Of a stretch of DNA of 64,000 bases, positions 5,689 through 15,051 are shown piece after piece. This stretch comes from Ruegeria atlantica. GTDB taxonomy: Bacteria; Pseudomonadota; Alphaproteobacteria; Rhodobacterales; Rhodobacteraceae. A program made the position numbers and the translations under genes. Each line of letters opens with the position of its first letter. Positions within the stretch are counted from its first letter, which is position 1. Under the pieces are notes generated by a model. The model saw only the letters and a program-made list of their open reading frames with translations, was not told the DNA's origin and did not search any database. The DNA lies in contig NZ_WQFE01000017.1 in NCBI RefSeq assembly GCF_013033965.1, positions 1 through 64,000 on the forward strand, in the 5' to 3' direction.

Positions 5689-8465
5689 CCAGCCTGGCCG
5701 CTGCATATGACCCGGCCTGGGACGCGCTCTTTGGAGAGTTTCAGCTTATCCCGAACCTGAAACCGCGTCCTGGTCAAAACCCCGCGCGATCGCGGCGTCG
5801 ATCACCGCAACGGCAGAACCCGTCAGGTGGTGCTGCCGGCATGATTGCCAATGCACTGCTAACCAATCAGGCAGTGGTCAAAGTTGTCCCCGGTGGCGGC
5901 GTCACCGCATCCGGCCGCCTGGGCGGGCAGCTGTCCTACATCACACGCAAGGGCACCGTTGAAATGGAGCGTGGCGACACCGGTGAGGTGTGGCATGGGA
6001 TGGAAGGCCTGCGCGACGTCCAGGATGAGTGGGCGAAAGACTGGGACCGGATGGACACGCGGGTCACGAACTACAGTTATCACGTCATCTTGTCTTACCC
6101 CAAGGACACAGACCGGGAAGCAGCGAAGCAAGCCGCGCGCAGTTTCGGCGCGCGTCTGACGAATGGCGAATATGGCGACCGCTATAAATATGTCATGGCC
6201 CATCACGACGACACCGGCCATCCGCATACGCATCTGGTGATCAGCCGGGCAGGGGCGTCTGGCAAGACACTTCAGATCAGCCGGTACGGGATCACAACGC
6301 AGGATCTGCGAGAACTGCAGGTTGAGACCGCGCGGGACGTCGGCATTGTCTTGACCGCCACCAGCCGGTTCAGCCGCAACCTGCGCCCCGAGCGTGAAAG
6401 CAGCGCGCGGGTTCATGCGCGGCGCGACGGCCGGGAACTGCGTGAGCGGCCGGCCCCAGCGCAGCGCAGTGGTTTTCCGTTCTTTGGCATCAGCCGACAA
6501 CACCCTGCCGCGGCGGACCAGCTGCAGGTCATCAGCGATCAACGCAATGCAGACTATGCCGCCCTGGGCGAAACACTCCGGTCGCATCACGCCGGTTTTG
6601 AGCAGGGCTTTTTCACAACCCAATACCCAGGGCGTGCCGAGACCCTGGGGGCCATAAGCCACGCTGTACTCGGCGCAGCATCAATCCTGGTGACGGACGG
6701 GGTTCTTAGATCAGAGGAAATCGACATGAATCAACAAGTCGCCAACCAGATGGACCCGACACATGCCCCGGCCATTGATAGGGAGATGAAGGCCATTGGA
6801 ACCGATGTCCGTGAGTTTATCACGAGGATGGACGCCAAAGCCGAAGCCATGGAGGACGAGGAGAAGCGCAGTCAAACAGAGGCCGCGATTTCACGGGTCC
6901 TGCGGGACTATGAGCTGCTTATGGATGAAGAGACCAAGACGTTCTTTGGCAAGCGTCTGGAGCGGGACGATGAGATTGAGGTAAGCCTCGACGACGTCGA
7001 CCCGACACGCCAGCGTCGCGCAGCAGAACAAGACGCAGCAGATCCAACGCGTACCCAGCCCATCGGACAGGACCGGGCAGACTCAGAGGGTCGGAAGCGC
7101 GCTGATGCAAACGATCCGCGCAGCGCGGCCGCCAATGCGGTGTTGAAAGATGCGGACAGGCAGGTGGCCGAGCGGTTCGAAGCGATGGGCATCAATGGTG
7201 ATCTGGTGCTGTCGCGTATCCGCAATGGCGCTGATGTAGACCGGCGGACGCGCGAGAACTGGTTCGAACGCGACGTTAAGACCTTGGCTAATGCGCATTC
7301 TCTTAGCGAGAACCAGGCGCGGATCGACATGAAGGCCGCGTATAAAGACGCTTCTGAGATCTACCGCGATGCCCGTGGCGAGATCCGTGACATCAACCGC
7401 GCCTTTGCAGAGGGCAGGGGAGACGACTTCCTGCAAGAGAAGATCAAAACCGGCGTTCAGGATGAAATCCAGACCATGAAGGTGCAGGGTTTTGATCGGG
7501 CCGCGATCGGTGGACGTTTGCTTGAGATTGAGGACCGGGTGCAGGAGCGTGTGACAGGTCGCGCACCGGATCGTGTTGAGGGCGAAGCGCGCCCGGGCCC
7601 GGAACAGCAAGGGTCGGCACCAAATGAAAAAGCCGTCAGCTCAGCCCCGTATCACCCCGATCTGGACGCGGGTGTGCGCGGGCAGATCGTCGAGGTTGGG
7701 TCTGCGCTCTTCAAAGAAGACGAGAAAGACAGCATGTCTCCTTACGTCGATCTGAAGGTAGACGGCCGCGATAAGCCTTTCCGGGTCTGGGGCGTTGATC
7801 TGCCCGACATGATGCAGCGCGAAAATTTGTCAGTCGGTGACACGGTCACGCTTGCCCATGACGGGTACAAAAGGGTGACGGTCAGCAAGGTTGATCCAGA
7901 GACTGGCGAAAAGAAAAGCATCGAGGCAAACCGCCGGGCATGGAAAGCATCTGACATCGAGCGTGCACCACGCGACAATGATCGATCACGGGAACAGCCC
8001 ATGTTGCCAGATGTTACGAATGCAAAAGCAGGCGAGAAGGCCCTGCAGGCCCGCGCCGTTCGGCAGGAGGTCTCGGTAGAAACCGGCGTTACGGGTGTCA
8101 TCGTCGATGCCAAGGAGGCTCTGGTGCGCCCCGATGATTCAAACAGCAAATCGTTCTATGTCGATATGAAAGTTGAGGGCAAAGACGAGCTGGAACGGAT
8201 CTGGGGCACCGCCCTGCAGGACCAAATGGCTCGGAACAATATCTCAATCGGTGACACCGCCACGTTCGTCAAAGCGGGCAAAGAAGAAGTCACCGGCTCA
8301 CGCCGGAACCCCGAGACCGACGAACCGGAGCGCGTCAATGTCACCCGCACGGCCTGGGATGTGAAAAACCTGGATCGACAGATTGACCGTGATCCTGCGG
8401 TGCAAGAGCAGCGGCGTCGGGAACGGGAAGAACGCGCCAAGGGCGACCGGGGTATCAGCCGGTGA
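5685..8465 (+). CDS. VirD2-type relaxase with duplicated C-terminal domain
   Basis: The 926-residue conjugative relaxase should nick and covalently hold oriT DNA. The N-terminal third carries the MOB motifs: a candidate catalytic tyrosine, Tyr85, in QLSYITRKG, and the metal-binding histidine motif HHDDTGHPHTH at about 173-183. Residues 260-640 are charged, largely helical and probably linker-like. Residues about 663-760 and 801-898 are two tandem copies of one domain (each with VxVGDTxT-like segment, PETxE and a terminal R-x-AW), similar to modules found in other large transfer proteins. The start overlaps mobC (ATGA) and the end overlaps virB11 (GTGA). Confidence 0.9.
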   Translation: MTSLAAAYDPAWDALFGEFQLIPNLKPRPGQNPARSRRRSPQRQNPSGGAAGMIANALLTNQAVVKVVPGGGVTASGRLGGQLSYITRKGTVEMERGDTGEVWHGMEGLRDVQDEWAKDWDRMDTRVTNYSYHVILSYPKDTDREAAKQAARSFGARLTNGEYGDRYKYVMAHHDDTGHPHTHLVISRAGASGKTLQISRYGITTQDLRELQVETARDVGIVLTATSRFSRNLRPERESSARVHARRDGRELRERPAPAQRSGFPFFGISRQHPAAADQLQVISDQRNADYAALGETLRSHHAGFEQGFFTTQYPGRAETLGAISHAVLGAASILVTDGVLRSEEIDMNQQVANQMDPTHAPAIDREMKAIGTDVREFITRMDAKAEAMEDEEKRSQTEAAISRVLRDYELLMDEETKTFFGKRLERDDEIEVSLDDVDPTRQRRAAEQDAADPTRTQPIGQDRADSEGRKRADANDPRSAAANAVLKDADRQVAERFEAMGINGDLVLSRIRNGADVDRRTRENWFERDVKTLANAHSLSENQARIDMKAAYKDASEIYRDARGEIRDINRAFAEGRGDDFLQEKIKTGVQDEIQTMKVQGFDRAAIGGRLLEIEDRVQERVTGRAPDRVEGEARPGPEQQGSAPNEKAVSSAPYHPDLDAGVRGQIVEVGSALFKEDEKDSMSPYVDLKVDGRDKPFRVWGVDLPDMMQRENLSVGDTVTLAHDGYKRVTVSKVDPETGEKKSIEANRRAWKASDIERAPRDNDRSREQPMLPDVTNAKAGEKALQARAVRQEVSVETGVTGVIVDAKEALVRPDDSNSKSFYVDMKVEGKDELERIWGTALQDQMARNNISIGDTATFVKAGKEEVTGSRRNPETDEPERVNVTRTAWDVKNLDRQIDRDPAVQEQRRREREERAKGDRGISR

Positions 8466-9439
8466 GTCGTCATCTGGAAAGTACATTGAATCGGGTATTC
8501 GGAGGGCAATTGCTCTCCGATCCTCTACTGTCTGAAATCGTCCTGAACCCGGACGGCAGACTCTGGATCGAGCGCAGCGGTGAGCCTGCCATGCGTCTGC
8601 TGGACCAGCCGATGGGCGAGGATGATGCAGAGGCACTTGCACATGACCTTGCTGGCGGTAATCCCATTTCAGAAAAAACACCGCTGGCGGGATCGCAGTT
8701 TGAAATCGATGGGTCACTGTGGCGGGCGCAGGTCGCGGTCAAACCCGCCGTTGAGGCTGGCGTTGCATTTGCTCTGCGCCGGGCAGTGGCAAAGCAATTG
8801 TCGCTCGATGATCTGATGCAGGACTTGCCGGACCTAGACGCCAACATGGCCGATCTGAAATCCGGCGTTGATCCCGCCGACGAGGCTGTTTTCGACGCGT
8901 ATGAGAACAAAGGTTTTGGTGATTTCCTGCGAGCGGCAGTCAAGGCCAAGTGGAACATTCTTTTGTCCGGCGGGACATCCTCCGGCAAAACAACATGGTT
9001 GCGTGCCTGTCTTTTCGAAGTCGATCCTTCAGAGCGGATCATGACCATTGAGGACGTGCTGGAGATCCGACCCAGCCAGCCCAATGCGGTCTCTTTGGTG
9101 GTCAACAAGAACGCATCGAGCAGCGATCTATTGAAAGCCTGTCTGCGATTTCGGCCGGATCGGATCATCATGGGGGAGCTGCGCGGTGCTGAAGCCTATG
9201 ATTTCCTGTCCGCCATCAACTCGGGCCATCCGGGTGGGATCTCGACCTTGCATGCGGCCTCGCCGGAATCTGCGCTTTCTCGTCTGGCGTTGATGGTCAT
9301 GCAGGCAGATACCGGGCTGACCTATTCCGAAATCCTCGAATACTGCCGCTCGATGGTTGATGCGATTGTGCAGTTTCGAAAAACCGGTGACCGGAGGCGA
9401 CCGGTTGCCGTCAGAGTGCTCAGGGAGAAAGCAGTATAG
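8462..9439 (+). CDS. virB11: VirB11/TrbB-type traffic ATPase
   Basis: The 325-residue hexameric secretion ATPase energises pilus assembly and DNA transfer. It has Walker A GGTSSGKT at 170-177, the acidic box TIEDVLEI near 197, Walker B region RIIMGELRGAEA around 235, and the His box GGISTLHAAS. The GTG start at 8462 overlaps the relaxase stop (GTGA). It is transcribed with the relaxase on the plus strand, unlike the other virB genes, which lie 10 kb away on the minus strand beyond the sugar island. Length and motifs are normal for the family. Confidence 0.92.
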   Translation: MSRHLESTLNRVFGGQLLSDPLLSEIVLNPDGRLWIERSGEPAMRLLDQPMGEDDAEALAHDLAGGNPISEKTPLAGSQFEIDGSLWRAQVAVKPAVEAGVAFALRRAVAKQLSLDDLMQDLPDLDANMADLKSGVDPADEAVFDAYENKGFGDFLRAAVKAKWNILLSGGTSSGKTTWLRACLFEVDPSERIMTIEDVLEIRPSQPNAVSLVVNKNASSSDLLKACLRFRPDRIIMGELRGAEAYDFLSAINSGHPGGISTLHAASPESALSRLALMVMQADTGLTYSEILEYCRSMVDAIVQFRKTGDRRRPVAVRVLREKAV

Positions 9440-9741
9440 GTTTTAGAACACCCGATGGAGAAGTGGCCGAAGTGGGGTTTTTCGGTCGCGCCGATCCTCC
9501 GAAAGGCCAAGCCGACGTTCAAGTAGCTTGCGGAGAATGGCCGCAAGGAGCCCAACGCGGTCGTTGTCATTTCTCGCGTGGCATAAACTTGAACCGGAAG
9601 ACGCACTATTTAAAAGCAGCGACTTGCTGCACTGCAGCAACCTATCAACCTTTTATGCAAATCTCTGGGGGATCGACGTGCGAAGATCAGGTCGCGCGAA
9701 ATGGTGAGGTTTGGGGCAGCAACTCGTTTCGGATTTTTCGG
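9440..9741. other. Junction between transfer genes and sugar island; no gene
   Basis: About 300 bases without a supported gene between virB11 and the aldo/keto reductase. Short open frames here read as shadows. An 8-bp inverted repeat (9624-9631 with 9633-9640, centre TGCACTGCA) is present. I found no integrase, insertion-sequence ends or obvious direct repeat with the other end of the island. Confidence 0.5.
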
Positions 9742-10701
9742 TCATCGAACGATTGCGTCGGCGCGGGTTTTGAAATCGGTGGTGAGCGTTGTGTTTCGTA
9801 GGGCTTGCAGGTTGCTTTTGATCCTGGCCGCCTGGCTGTTGCCGAGGAGAGTGCAGGCCACTGCGGGATGGGTTTTCGGGAAGGCAAGAGCAGCACTTGG
9901 AAGGGGCGTATTCGTTTCGCGGCAGAGATCGCTTAGGCTGCGCACCTTGTCGACGATGTGTTGCGGGGCCTGACCATAGTCCCAATGCGCCTCTTCATGT
10001 GCGCCTGTTGCCAAAATGCCGGAATTGAACACACCGCCAATGACAAGCTGCGTTCTTTTGTCCAAGCAGGTTTTTAGAAGCGAACGCTCGGCGCTGCGGT
10101 CAAGCAGCGTGTAGCGCCCAGCCAAAAGGATCAAGTCAAGTTCGATTTCTTCCAAGATATCTTCGCAAATCTCGACCTCATTCACACCGAGCCCAAAGGC
10201 TTTGATGGCTCCGGACGCTTTCAGACGTTCTAACGCGCGAAAACCGCCATCGCGCAGCTGTGCCATGTAAGTTTCGTTCGCGCCACCATGAGTGCGCATG
10301 CCGATGTCATGCAGATAGAGAATATCAATCCGACTGAGGCCGAGCCGCTGATAACTGTCCTCAAAGGATCGCATGATCCCATCATAGGAATAATCGTAGC
10401 TTTGATCGAAAGGCAAGGGATCGACGAAACCGTTCAGCTCGGCGTGCCGGGTGGTGCTTGGTCGCAACAAGCGGCCCACTTTTGTAGAAATCACATAATC
10501 TTCTGCTGGTTTGGTCCTCAGCGCATCGCCCAGAAGACGCTCTGCCTTACCTTGTCCGTAATGAGGCGCGGTATCGAAATAGCGTATGCCTTGCTGCCAC
10601 GCTTCTTCCAGTGTTTCTATCGCAGCGGCAAGCGGCACGGGTTTATAAAGACCTGCAATCGCTGCTGTGCCAAGGCCGATATCTGGTAGCAATAAAGACA
10701 T
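9742..10701 (-). CDS. Aldo/keto reductase, probable L-fucose (aldose) 1-dehydrogenase
   Basis: The 319-residue AKR-family enzyme has the catalytic tetrad visible as Asp43 and Tyr48 (YFDTAPHYGQG), Lys74 (ISTKVG) and His131 (YLHDIG). It resembles D-threo-aldose / L-fucose 1-dehydrogenases, which oxidise L-fucose to L-fuconolactone with NAD(P)+. The substrate is inferred from the downstream genes for lactone hydrolysis, dehydration, oxidation and cleavage. It is transcribed divergently from those genes, in a three-gene minus-strand unit with the ABC ATPase (3-base gap) and the GntR regulator. Pyridoxal dehydrogenase is a related alternative but does not fit the neighbourhood. Confidence 0.8.
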   Translation of the reverse strand: MSLLLPDIGLGTAAIAGLYKPVPLAAAIETLEEAWQQGIRYFDTAPHYGQGKAERLLGDALRTKPAEDYVISTKVGRLLRPSTTRHAELNGFVDPLPFDQSYDYSYDGIMRSFEDSYQRLGLSRIDILYLHDIGMRTHGGANETYMAQLRDGGFRALERLKASGAIKAFGLGVNEVEICEDILEEIELDLILLAGRYTLLDRSAERSLLKTCLDKRTQLVIGGVFNSGILATGAHEEAHWDYGQAPQHIVDKVRSLSDLCRETNTPLPSAALAFPKTHPAVACTLLGNSQAARIKSNLQALRNTTLTTDFKTRADAIVR

Positions 10702-10704
10702 CGC

Positions 10705-11763
10705 TTAATCGAGCCGAAGCCCGGTCTGCGCGTCAAAGAGGTGCACATGCGTGTCCTCAAAGGTGAGGTCAAGCGTCGCGCCTGCGGCGATTGGCACATG
10801 TCCACGCAGGGCAGCAAGCACCTCAGTCTCTGCGTGGTGGGCAGTGATCAGGGTTTCCGCGCCGGTGGGTTCGATGACGCTTGTTTTGACGGATATTCGC
10901 GCGGCGTCGGTGGTCTGCTCCAGGTGCTCGGGCCGGATTCCGATCAGGATATCTTTGTCGGCTGCGACGCTTTGCGGCAAAGCAACGGAAGACCCATCCG
11001 CCAAAGTCGCGCGGCCACCGCCGTCAGATCTTGCAGGCAGCAGGTTCATGGATGGGGAGCCGATGAAAGCGGCGACGAATTTGTTCTTGGGTCGATTGTA
11101 CAACTCAAGCGGAGTGCCGATTTGCGAGACGTGGCCGCCATCCAGCACAATGATCTTGTCGGCCATGGTCATGGCTTCGATCTGATCATGGGTGACATAG
11201 ACGACTGTTGTTTTCAGCTTCTGGTGCAGTTCTTTGATCTCACTACGCATCTTCACTCGCAGTTTTGCGTCCAGGTTGGATAAGGGTTCATCAAAGAGGA
11301 AAACGGAAGGATCGCGTACTATGGCGCGGCCCATGGCAACCCGTTGGCGTTGCCCGCCAGACAGGTGGCGGGGGTATCTGTCCAACAATTTATCGAGCCC
11401 GAGGATTTCGGCCGCGGCCTCCACCTTGGCGCGGGCCTCGGCTTTGTCAGCGCGTGCGAGCCGCAGCGAGAACCCCATGTTCTCGGCGACGGTCATATGT
11501 GGATAGAGCGCATAGTTCTGAAACACCATTGCAATGTCTCGCTCTTTCGGTAATGCGTCATTCACACGCTCACCGCCGATTTCGATCTGCCCTCCGGTCA
11601 CGGATTCAAGCCCCGCCAACATGCGCAACAGCGTGGATTTTCCGCATCCCGACGGCCCCACCAGAACAGCGAATTCGCCAGGTTCTATGGTGATATCCAC
11701 ACCGTGGATTACCGGGACACTTCCATAGCTTTTTCTGACGTCACGCAGAGCGATGGGCTTCAT
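10705..11763 (-). CDS. Sugar ABC transporter ATP-binding protein (MalK/UgpC type)
   Basis: The 352-residue ATPase of a CUT1 sugar importer has Walker A GPSGCGKS at 36-43, Q-loop near 82, signature LSGGQ at 134-138, Walker B FLFDEP at 155-160, D-loop SNLD, and a His switch in YVTHD. The C-terminal part from about 240 is the regulatory TOBE/OB region typical of MalK relatives. It lies one base after the GntR gene on the minus strand. It should pair with the two permeases and the binding protein of the plus-strand operon, since no other ATPase gene is in that cluster. Confidence 0.92.
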   Translation of the reverse strand: MKPIALRDVRKSYGSVPVIHGVDITIEPGEFAVLVGPSGCGKSTLLRMLAGLESVTGGQIEIGGERVNDALPKERDIAMVFQNYALYPHMTVAENMGFSLRLARADKAEARAKVEAAAEILGLDKLLDRYPRHLSGGQRQRVAMGRAIVRDPSVFLFDEPLSNLDAKLRVKMRSEIKELHQKLKTTVVYVTHDQIEAMTMADKIIVLDGGHVSQIGTPLELYNRPKNKFVAAFIGSPSMNLLPARSDGGGRATLADGSSVALPQSVAADKDILIGIRPEHLEQTTDAARISVKTSVIEPTGAETLITAHHAETEVLAALRGHVPIAAGATLDLTFEDTHVHLFDAQTGLRLD

Positions 11764-11764
11764 G

Positions 11765-12439
11765 TTACATTCCTTCCATGGCCCGCCGCATGGCGACCAT
11801 CATATGGTTGCGAAGTTTCTCTTGCGCGGTGACAGGATCACCCGAGACGCAGGCTTCGAGGATTTCGACATGTTCGGCCAGCGCCCCAAGCACACGCTTG
11901 GCATCCAGCCGGATATTGGCGCGGATTAGGCGCAATCGAAGGGTATTGATCTGGTAGGTCTCTTCGACCAGATCATTATGGGTAGCCTTGATCAGCTCGT
12001 CATGGAACTGCCAATCAACGTCGACCGCAGCATTCAGAACCTCGGATGAGCTGTCGGTTTTTGCGCGTTCCAGAATCGCTTTGGTGGTCTTTAGAGTTTC
12101 TCGCGACTGCTCCTGACCGGTTTCGCAATAAAACGGGATTGCGGCCAATTCTAAAATCGAGCGCAATTGAAAGGATTCGCGGATGAACTTGTTGGTTACA
12201 TCCGTGACCTGAATGCCGCGCTGGGGATGCACTTTCAAAAGTGAATCATGTTCCAGCTTCTGGATCGCCTCGCGGGCGCTGCCCAGTGAAACGCCTGCCA
12301 ACTCTGCCAGTTCGCGTTGAGTCAGAAATTGCCCGGGTTTGAGCTCGCCCGAGAACAGACGTTCGCGAAAACTTTCATATGCCGAAATTCGAGAAACCAA
12401 AGCCCTCATTGCCTCCATCTGGGTTTTGAATTGGCACAT
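11765..12439 (-). CDS. GntR-family (FCD subgroup) transcriptional regulator
   Basis: The 224-residue regulator has an N-terminal winged helix (LTQRELAELAGVSLGSAREAIQKLE, residues about 39-63, within a normal GntR fold) and an all-helical FCD ligand-binding domain containing the expected Asp/His metal ligands (DWQFHDEL, LAEHVEILEA). It sits divergent to the dehydratase-led operon, across a 120-base region with a 14-bp palindrome. A sugar acid from the pathway, such as the keto-deoxy acid, is a plausible inducer. The exact start is uncertain: ATG codons at 12439, 12415 and 12406 are all in frame. Confidence 0.88.
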   Translation of the reverse strand: MCQFKTQMEAMRALVSRISAYESFRERLFSGELKPGQFLTQRELAELAGVSLGSAREAIQKLEHDSLLKVHPQRGIQVTDVTNKFIRESFQLRSILELAAIPFYCETGQEQSRETLKTTKAILERAKTDSSSEVLNAAVDVDWQFHDELIKATHNDLVEETYQINTLRLRLIRANIRLDAKRVLGALAEHVEILEACVSGDPVTAQEKLRNHMMVAMRRAMEGM

Positions 12440-12559
12440 ACACTACCATCTGGCCGGTTATTGGCCAGCGTTCGACATCTGATAGGTCAAAATAAAATCA
12501 CTTGTCAATCACTGATTAATCAGTTAGCCAATCAGGCACCGAAACTGAAAGTAACCAGA
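12440..12559. promoter_or_regulatory. Divergent promoter region of the sugar island
   Basis: 120 bases between the GntR gene and the dehydratase gene. It should hold both promoters and the regulator's operator. It has an AT-rich centre and a second short inverted repeat (CTGGCC / GGCCAG, 7 bases apart) on the regulator side. Confidence 0.6.
12511..12524. promoter_or_regulatory. 14-bp perfect palindrome, candidate GntR operator
   Basis: ACTGATTAATCAGT is a perfect 14-bp palindrome, 35 bases upstream of the dehydratase ATG, in the divergent region next to the regulator gene. Size and symmetry suit a dimeric GntR/FCD protein. Confidence 0.55.
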
Positions 12560-13702
12560 ATGTCACCCATCGTTATCGACAGGATTCAAGCCTTTGCGCT
12601 AAGCGCGACGCCTTCGGTCGGGCCAGAATCATCGCTGGGTTCGATGCCGGTTCGCAATGGCGTGCTTTTGGCGCTGACGAGCGTGGACGGTGTGACCGGA
12701 TGGGGCGAGGCATGGTGTAACTTTCCACCCCGAGGGAATCTGTCGCGCCTGTATCTGATCCAGGATGTGATGGCCCCCCTTGTGCATCGAAAGACGTTTT
12801 ACGCCTACTCAGACTGCCGTCTCTTTTTGGAGGAAAAGCTGAGCCGACTGGCCAGGCACACAGGCGAGCAGGGAGCTTTTGAGCATTGTTACGCCGCGTT
12901 TGATACGGCGATGGCGGATATCGGGGCACGGATGAGGGGGCTTCCGCTCAACCGGTTTCTGACAGATGATCCAACACCACAGGTGCGAACCTACGCAAGC
13001 ACGCCCAATGTGGAGCATTTGGACACTTCGTTGCGCGATATCGTTGAGGCGGGACACCGGGCAATCAAGCTAAAAATCGGATTTGACCGCGAGACGGACC
13101 TCACCCTGTTGCGCCGGGTTCGAGATCTGACCGATGCGTCCATCCAAATCATGGCCGATGCGAACCAGAACTGGTCACTGGCCGAGGCCATCGACGCCAC
13201 CAATGTGTTCGCGGAATTTGGGTTGCAGTTTATCGAAGAACCTCTGCCATCAAATGCACCCGCACAGGATTGGAGCAAGCTTACGGCGGCCAGCGCGATA
13301 CCAATAGCGGCAGGCGAAAACATCACGTCCTTTGACAGTTTTCAAGCACATCGCACCGTTGGGGGACTGAAAGTGCTGCAACCGGATGTGGCTAAATGGG
13401 GGGGTGTCAGCGGCTGTTTTGCGGTTGGTCAGGACATCCGCGCCAGTGATGCCACCTGTGCCATGCATTACATGGGTACTGCCCTTGGGTTGGCCGCCAG
13501 TATGCATGTGCTGTCGGCCATTGGTGGTGCCGGACCGGTTGAACTGGACGCCAATCCAAACCCGCTGCGCACGGACCTGGGGCAGTTAGACCTGAAAGTA
13601 CACAACGGGAAGCTGACTGTGCCGGACGGGGTCGGAATTGGCTTCGTGCCCGATCCAGCGGCCTTGAAAGGCCACACACTCGCGGAAATTGACCTGAACT
13701 GA
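12560..13702 (+). CDS. Enolase-superfamily sugar-acid dehydratase, probable L-fuconate dehydratase
   Basis: The 380-residue member of the mandelate racemase/enolase superfamily has a KxK base motif (Lys170, Lys172), metal ligands Asp200 (MADANQNW), Glu226/227 (FIEEPLP) and Glu253 (AAGEN), and a His303-Asp276 dyad (CAMHYMG, LQPDVAKWGG). These place it in the MR subgroup with acid-sugar dehydratases. The ATG at 12560 gives the normal family start; an open extension upstream to 12317 overlaps the divergent promoter and is rejected. The substrate L-fuconate (or the related L-rhamnonate) is inferred from context. It is shorter than classical L-fuconate dehydratases, so another 6-deoxy-aldonate is possible. 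Confidence 0.8.
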   Translation: MSPIVIDRIQAFALSATPSVGPESSLGSMPVRNGVLLALTSVDGVTGWGEAWCNFPPRGNLSRLYLIQDVMAPLVHRKTFYAYSDCRLFLEEKLSRLARHTGEQGAFEHCYAAFDTAMADIGARMRGLPLNRFLTDDPTPQVRTYASTPNVEHLDTSLRDIVEAGHRAIKLKIGFDRETDLTLLRRVRDLTDASIQIMADANQNWSLAEAIDATNVFAEFGLQFIEEPLPSNAPAQDWSKLTAASAIPIAAGENITSFDSFQAHRTVGGLKVLQPDVAKWGGVSGCFAVGQDIRASDATCAMHYMGTALGLAASMHVLSAIGGAGPVELDANPNPLRTDLGQLDLKVHNGKLTVPDGVGIGFVPDPAALKGHTLAEIDLN

Positions 13703-13733
13703 ACGAAGGTTTTGCACTATTAGGGAGGATGCA

Positions 13734-14993
13734 ATGCACCTAAAAACTTACCTTGCAACAGCGGCGGTCGCCGCACTTTCGGCTGGCATGGCTTTGGCCG
13801 ATGCACAGATCACCTTCCGCTTCAACGATAGCGAGCGCGAGGAAATGCGCGCTGCGCTGGACGAATTCGAAGCGGCTAATCCCGGTATCACGGTTGAGCT
13901 GCAAACCATCGCCTGGAAAGACAGTCGCGATCAGTTCTTGCGCGAGGCTGCCGTTGGTCAAGGACCGGATGTGGTGCATATCGCCTTTGTCTGGACCCAA
14001 GAGATGGCCGAGGCAGGAATTGTAAAGTCCATCGAAGAGATGACGCAATATGGCGAGTTTCCCAATGGCTTTGACGATTTCATAGCCACGGACCTTACAA
14101 TGTATGACGGCAAGGCTTGGGGTGTGCCATGGTCGGCAGACACATGGGCGATGGTTTATCGCACCGATGTTCTAGCCGAGGCGGGCATTGATGAACTACC
14201 CCAGACTTGGGACGATCTGCTGGCTGACAGTCGTAAGATCAAAGAGGCCACAGGCAAGACCGGCTTTTCCTTTGCCGCGGCCAATCAGGTCTGGTTCCCA
14301 CTGAACTACTACCTGTGGTCCAACGGTCAGGCCATCGTGTCTGAGGACGGCGCGGGTGGCTACCAGGTTGGTGCCTCAGCCGAGGAACTGGCAGCGGCGA
14401 TGGATTATTTCAAAACCTATGTAGACGAAGGTCTTGCGCCGCGCTCAATCCTGGCCATCGACGTGCCGCATGATCCGGCACTGTTGCAGGGGCTTCTGGA
14501 TGGGTCTCAGGCAATGGCCCTGATGCCAACCAACACTTACCGCCAGTTGCTTAGCGCCTATGAAGAGGCCAATCCGGGGGCAGATGTGCCCTTCGCCTCT
14601 GGTGTCATGATGGGTGGTAGCGAGGAGCCGAAAACGCATTTGGGCGGGCGTACTCTGGTTGTGAATGCGAACACCGAACACCCCGAAGAAAGCTGGAAGC
14701 TGGTGCAATTCCTGACCGATGCAGGGTTGTTCGAGAAACACTATACCAATCAGTTTCCGGCGCAAAAAACACTGTTGGGACAGATCGAATACCGCCCCGA
14801 AGAGCTGGGCTTTTCCGAGCAATTGGCCAACAACACTCGGACATGGGGCGCCTATGCTGACAGTGGTGCGGGCGTGGGGCAGCTTTGGAACTTGACATCG
14901 CGCGCCGTCGGCACGGCAATGTCGGGTCAGGCAAGCTCGTTAGACGCGGCCAACGAACTGGTAGGCGAAGTGGACCGATTGTTAGAGAATTAA
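13734..14993 (+). CDS. ABC transporter sugar-binding protein (family 1)
   Basis: The 419-residue periplasmic binding protein has a signal peptide at 1-22 (cut after GMALA) and a strong ribosome site (GGGAGG, a few bases before ATG 13734). It has family 1 features such as GQGPDVVHIAFVW and a Trp-rich ligand cleft (WGVPWSADTWAMVYR). It is the high-affinity receptor of the importer, expected to bind the free deoxy-sugar or a small oligosaccharide. A hairpin directly downstream (15004-15023) may let this gene be expressed more strongly than the permeases. Confidence 0.9.
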   Translation: MHLKTYLATAAVAALSAGMALADAQITFRFNDSEREEMRAALDEFEAANPGITVELQTIAWKDSRDQFLREAAVGQGPDVVHIAFVWTQEMAEAGIVKSIEEMTQYGEFPNGFDDFIATDLTMYDGKAWGVPWSADTWAMVYRTDVLAEAGIDELPQTWDDLLADSRKIKEATGKTGFSFAAANQVWFPLNYYLWSNGQAIVSEDGAGGYQVGASAEELAAAMDYFKTYVDEGLAPRSILAIDVPHDPALLQGLLDGSQAMALMPTNTYRQLLSAYEEANPGADVPFASGVMMGGSEEPKTHLGGRTLVVNANTEHPEESWKLVQFLTDAGLFEKHYTNQFPAQKTLLGQIEYRPEELGFSEQLANNTRTWGAYADSGAGVGQLWNLTSRAVGTAMSGQASSLDAANELVGEVDRLLEN

Positions 14994-15003
14994 TGACGAC
15001 CGG

Positions 15004-15023
15004 GGCGGCGAAATATCGCCGCC
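15004..15023 (+). terminator. Intercistronic hairpin after the binding-protein gene
   Basis: GGCGGCGA and TCGCCGCC form an 8-bp perfect stem with a 4-base loop, 10 bases after the stop codon. No T run follows. Such hairpins often stabilise the upstream mRNA or partly attenuate transcription between binding-protein and permease genes. Confidence 0.5.
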
Positions 15024-15051
15024 TCACACCACCTTGCCTCAGGACGGCTGC

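Noticed and set aside
12317..12559. N-terminal extension of the dehydratase gene
   Set aside because: It would run through the divergent promoter and into the regulator gene; the ATG at 12560 gives the normal enolase-family start.
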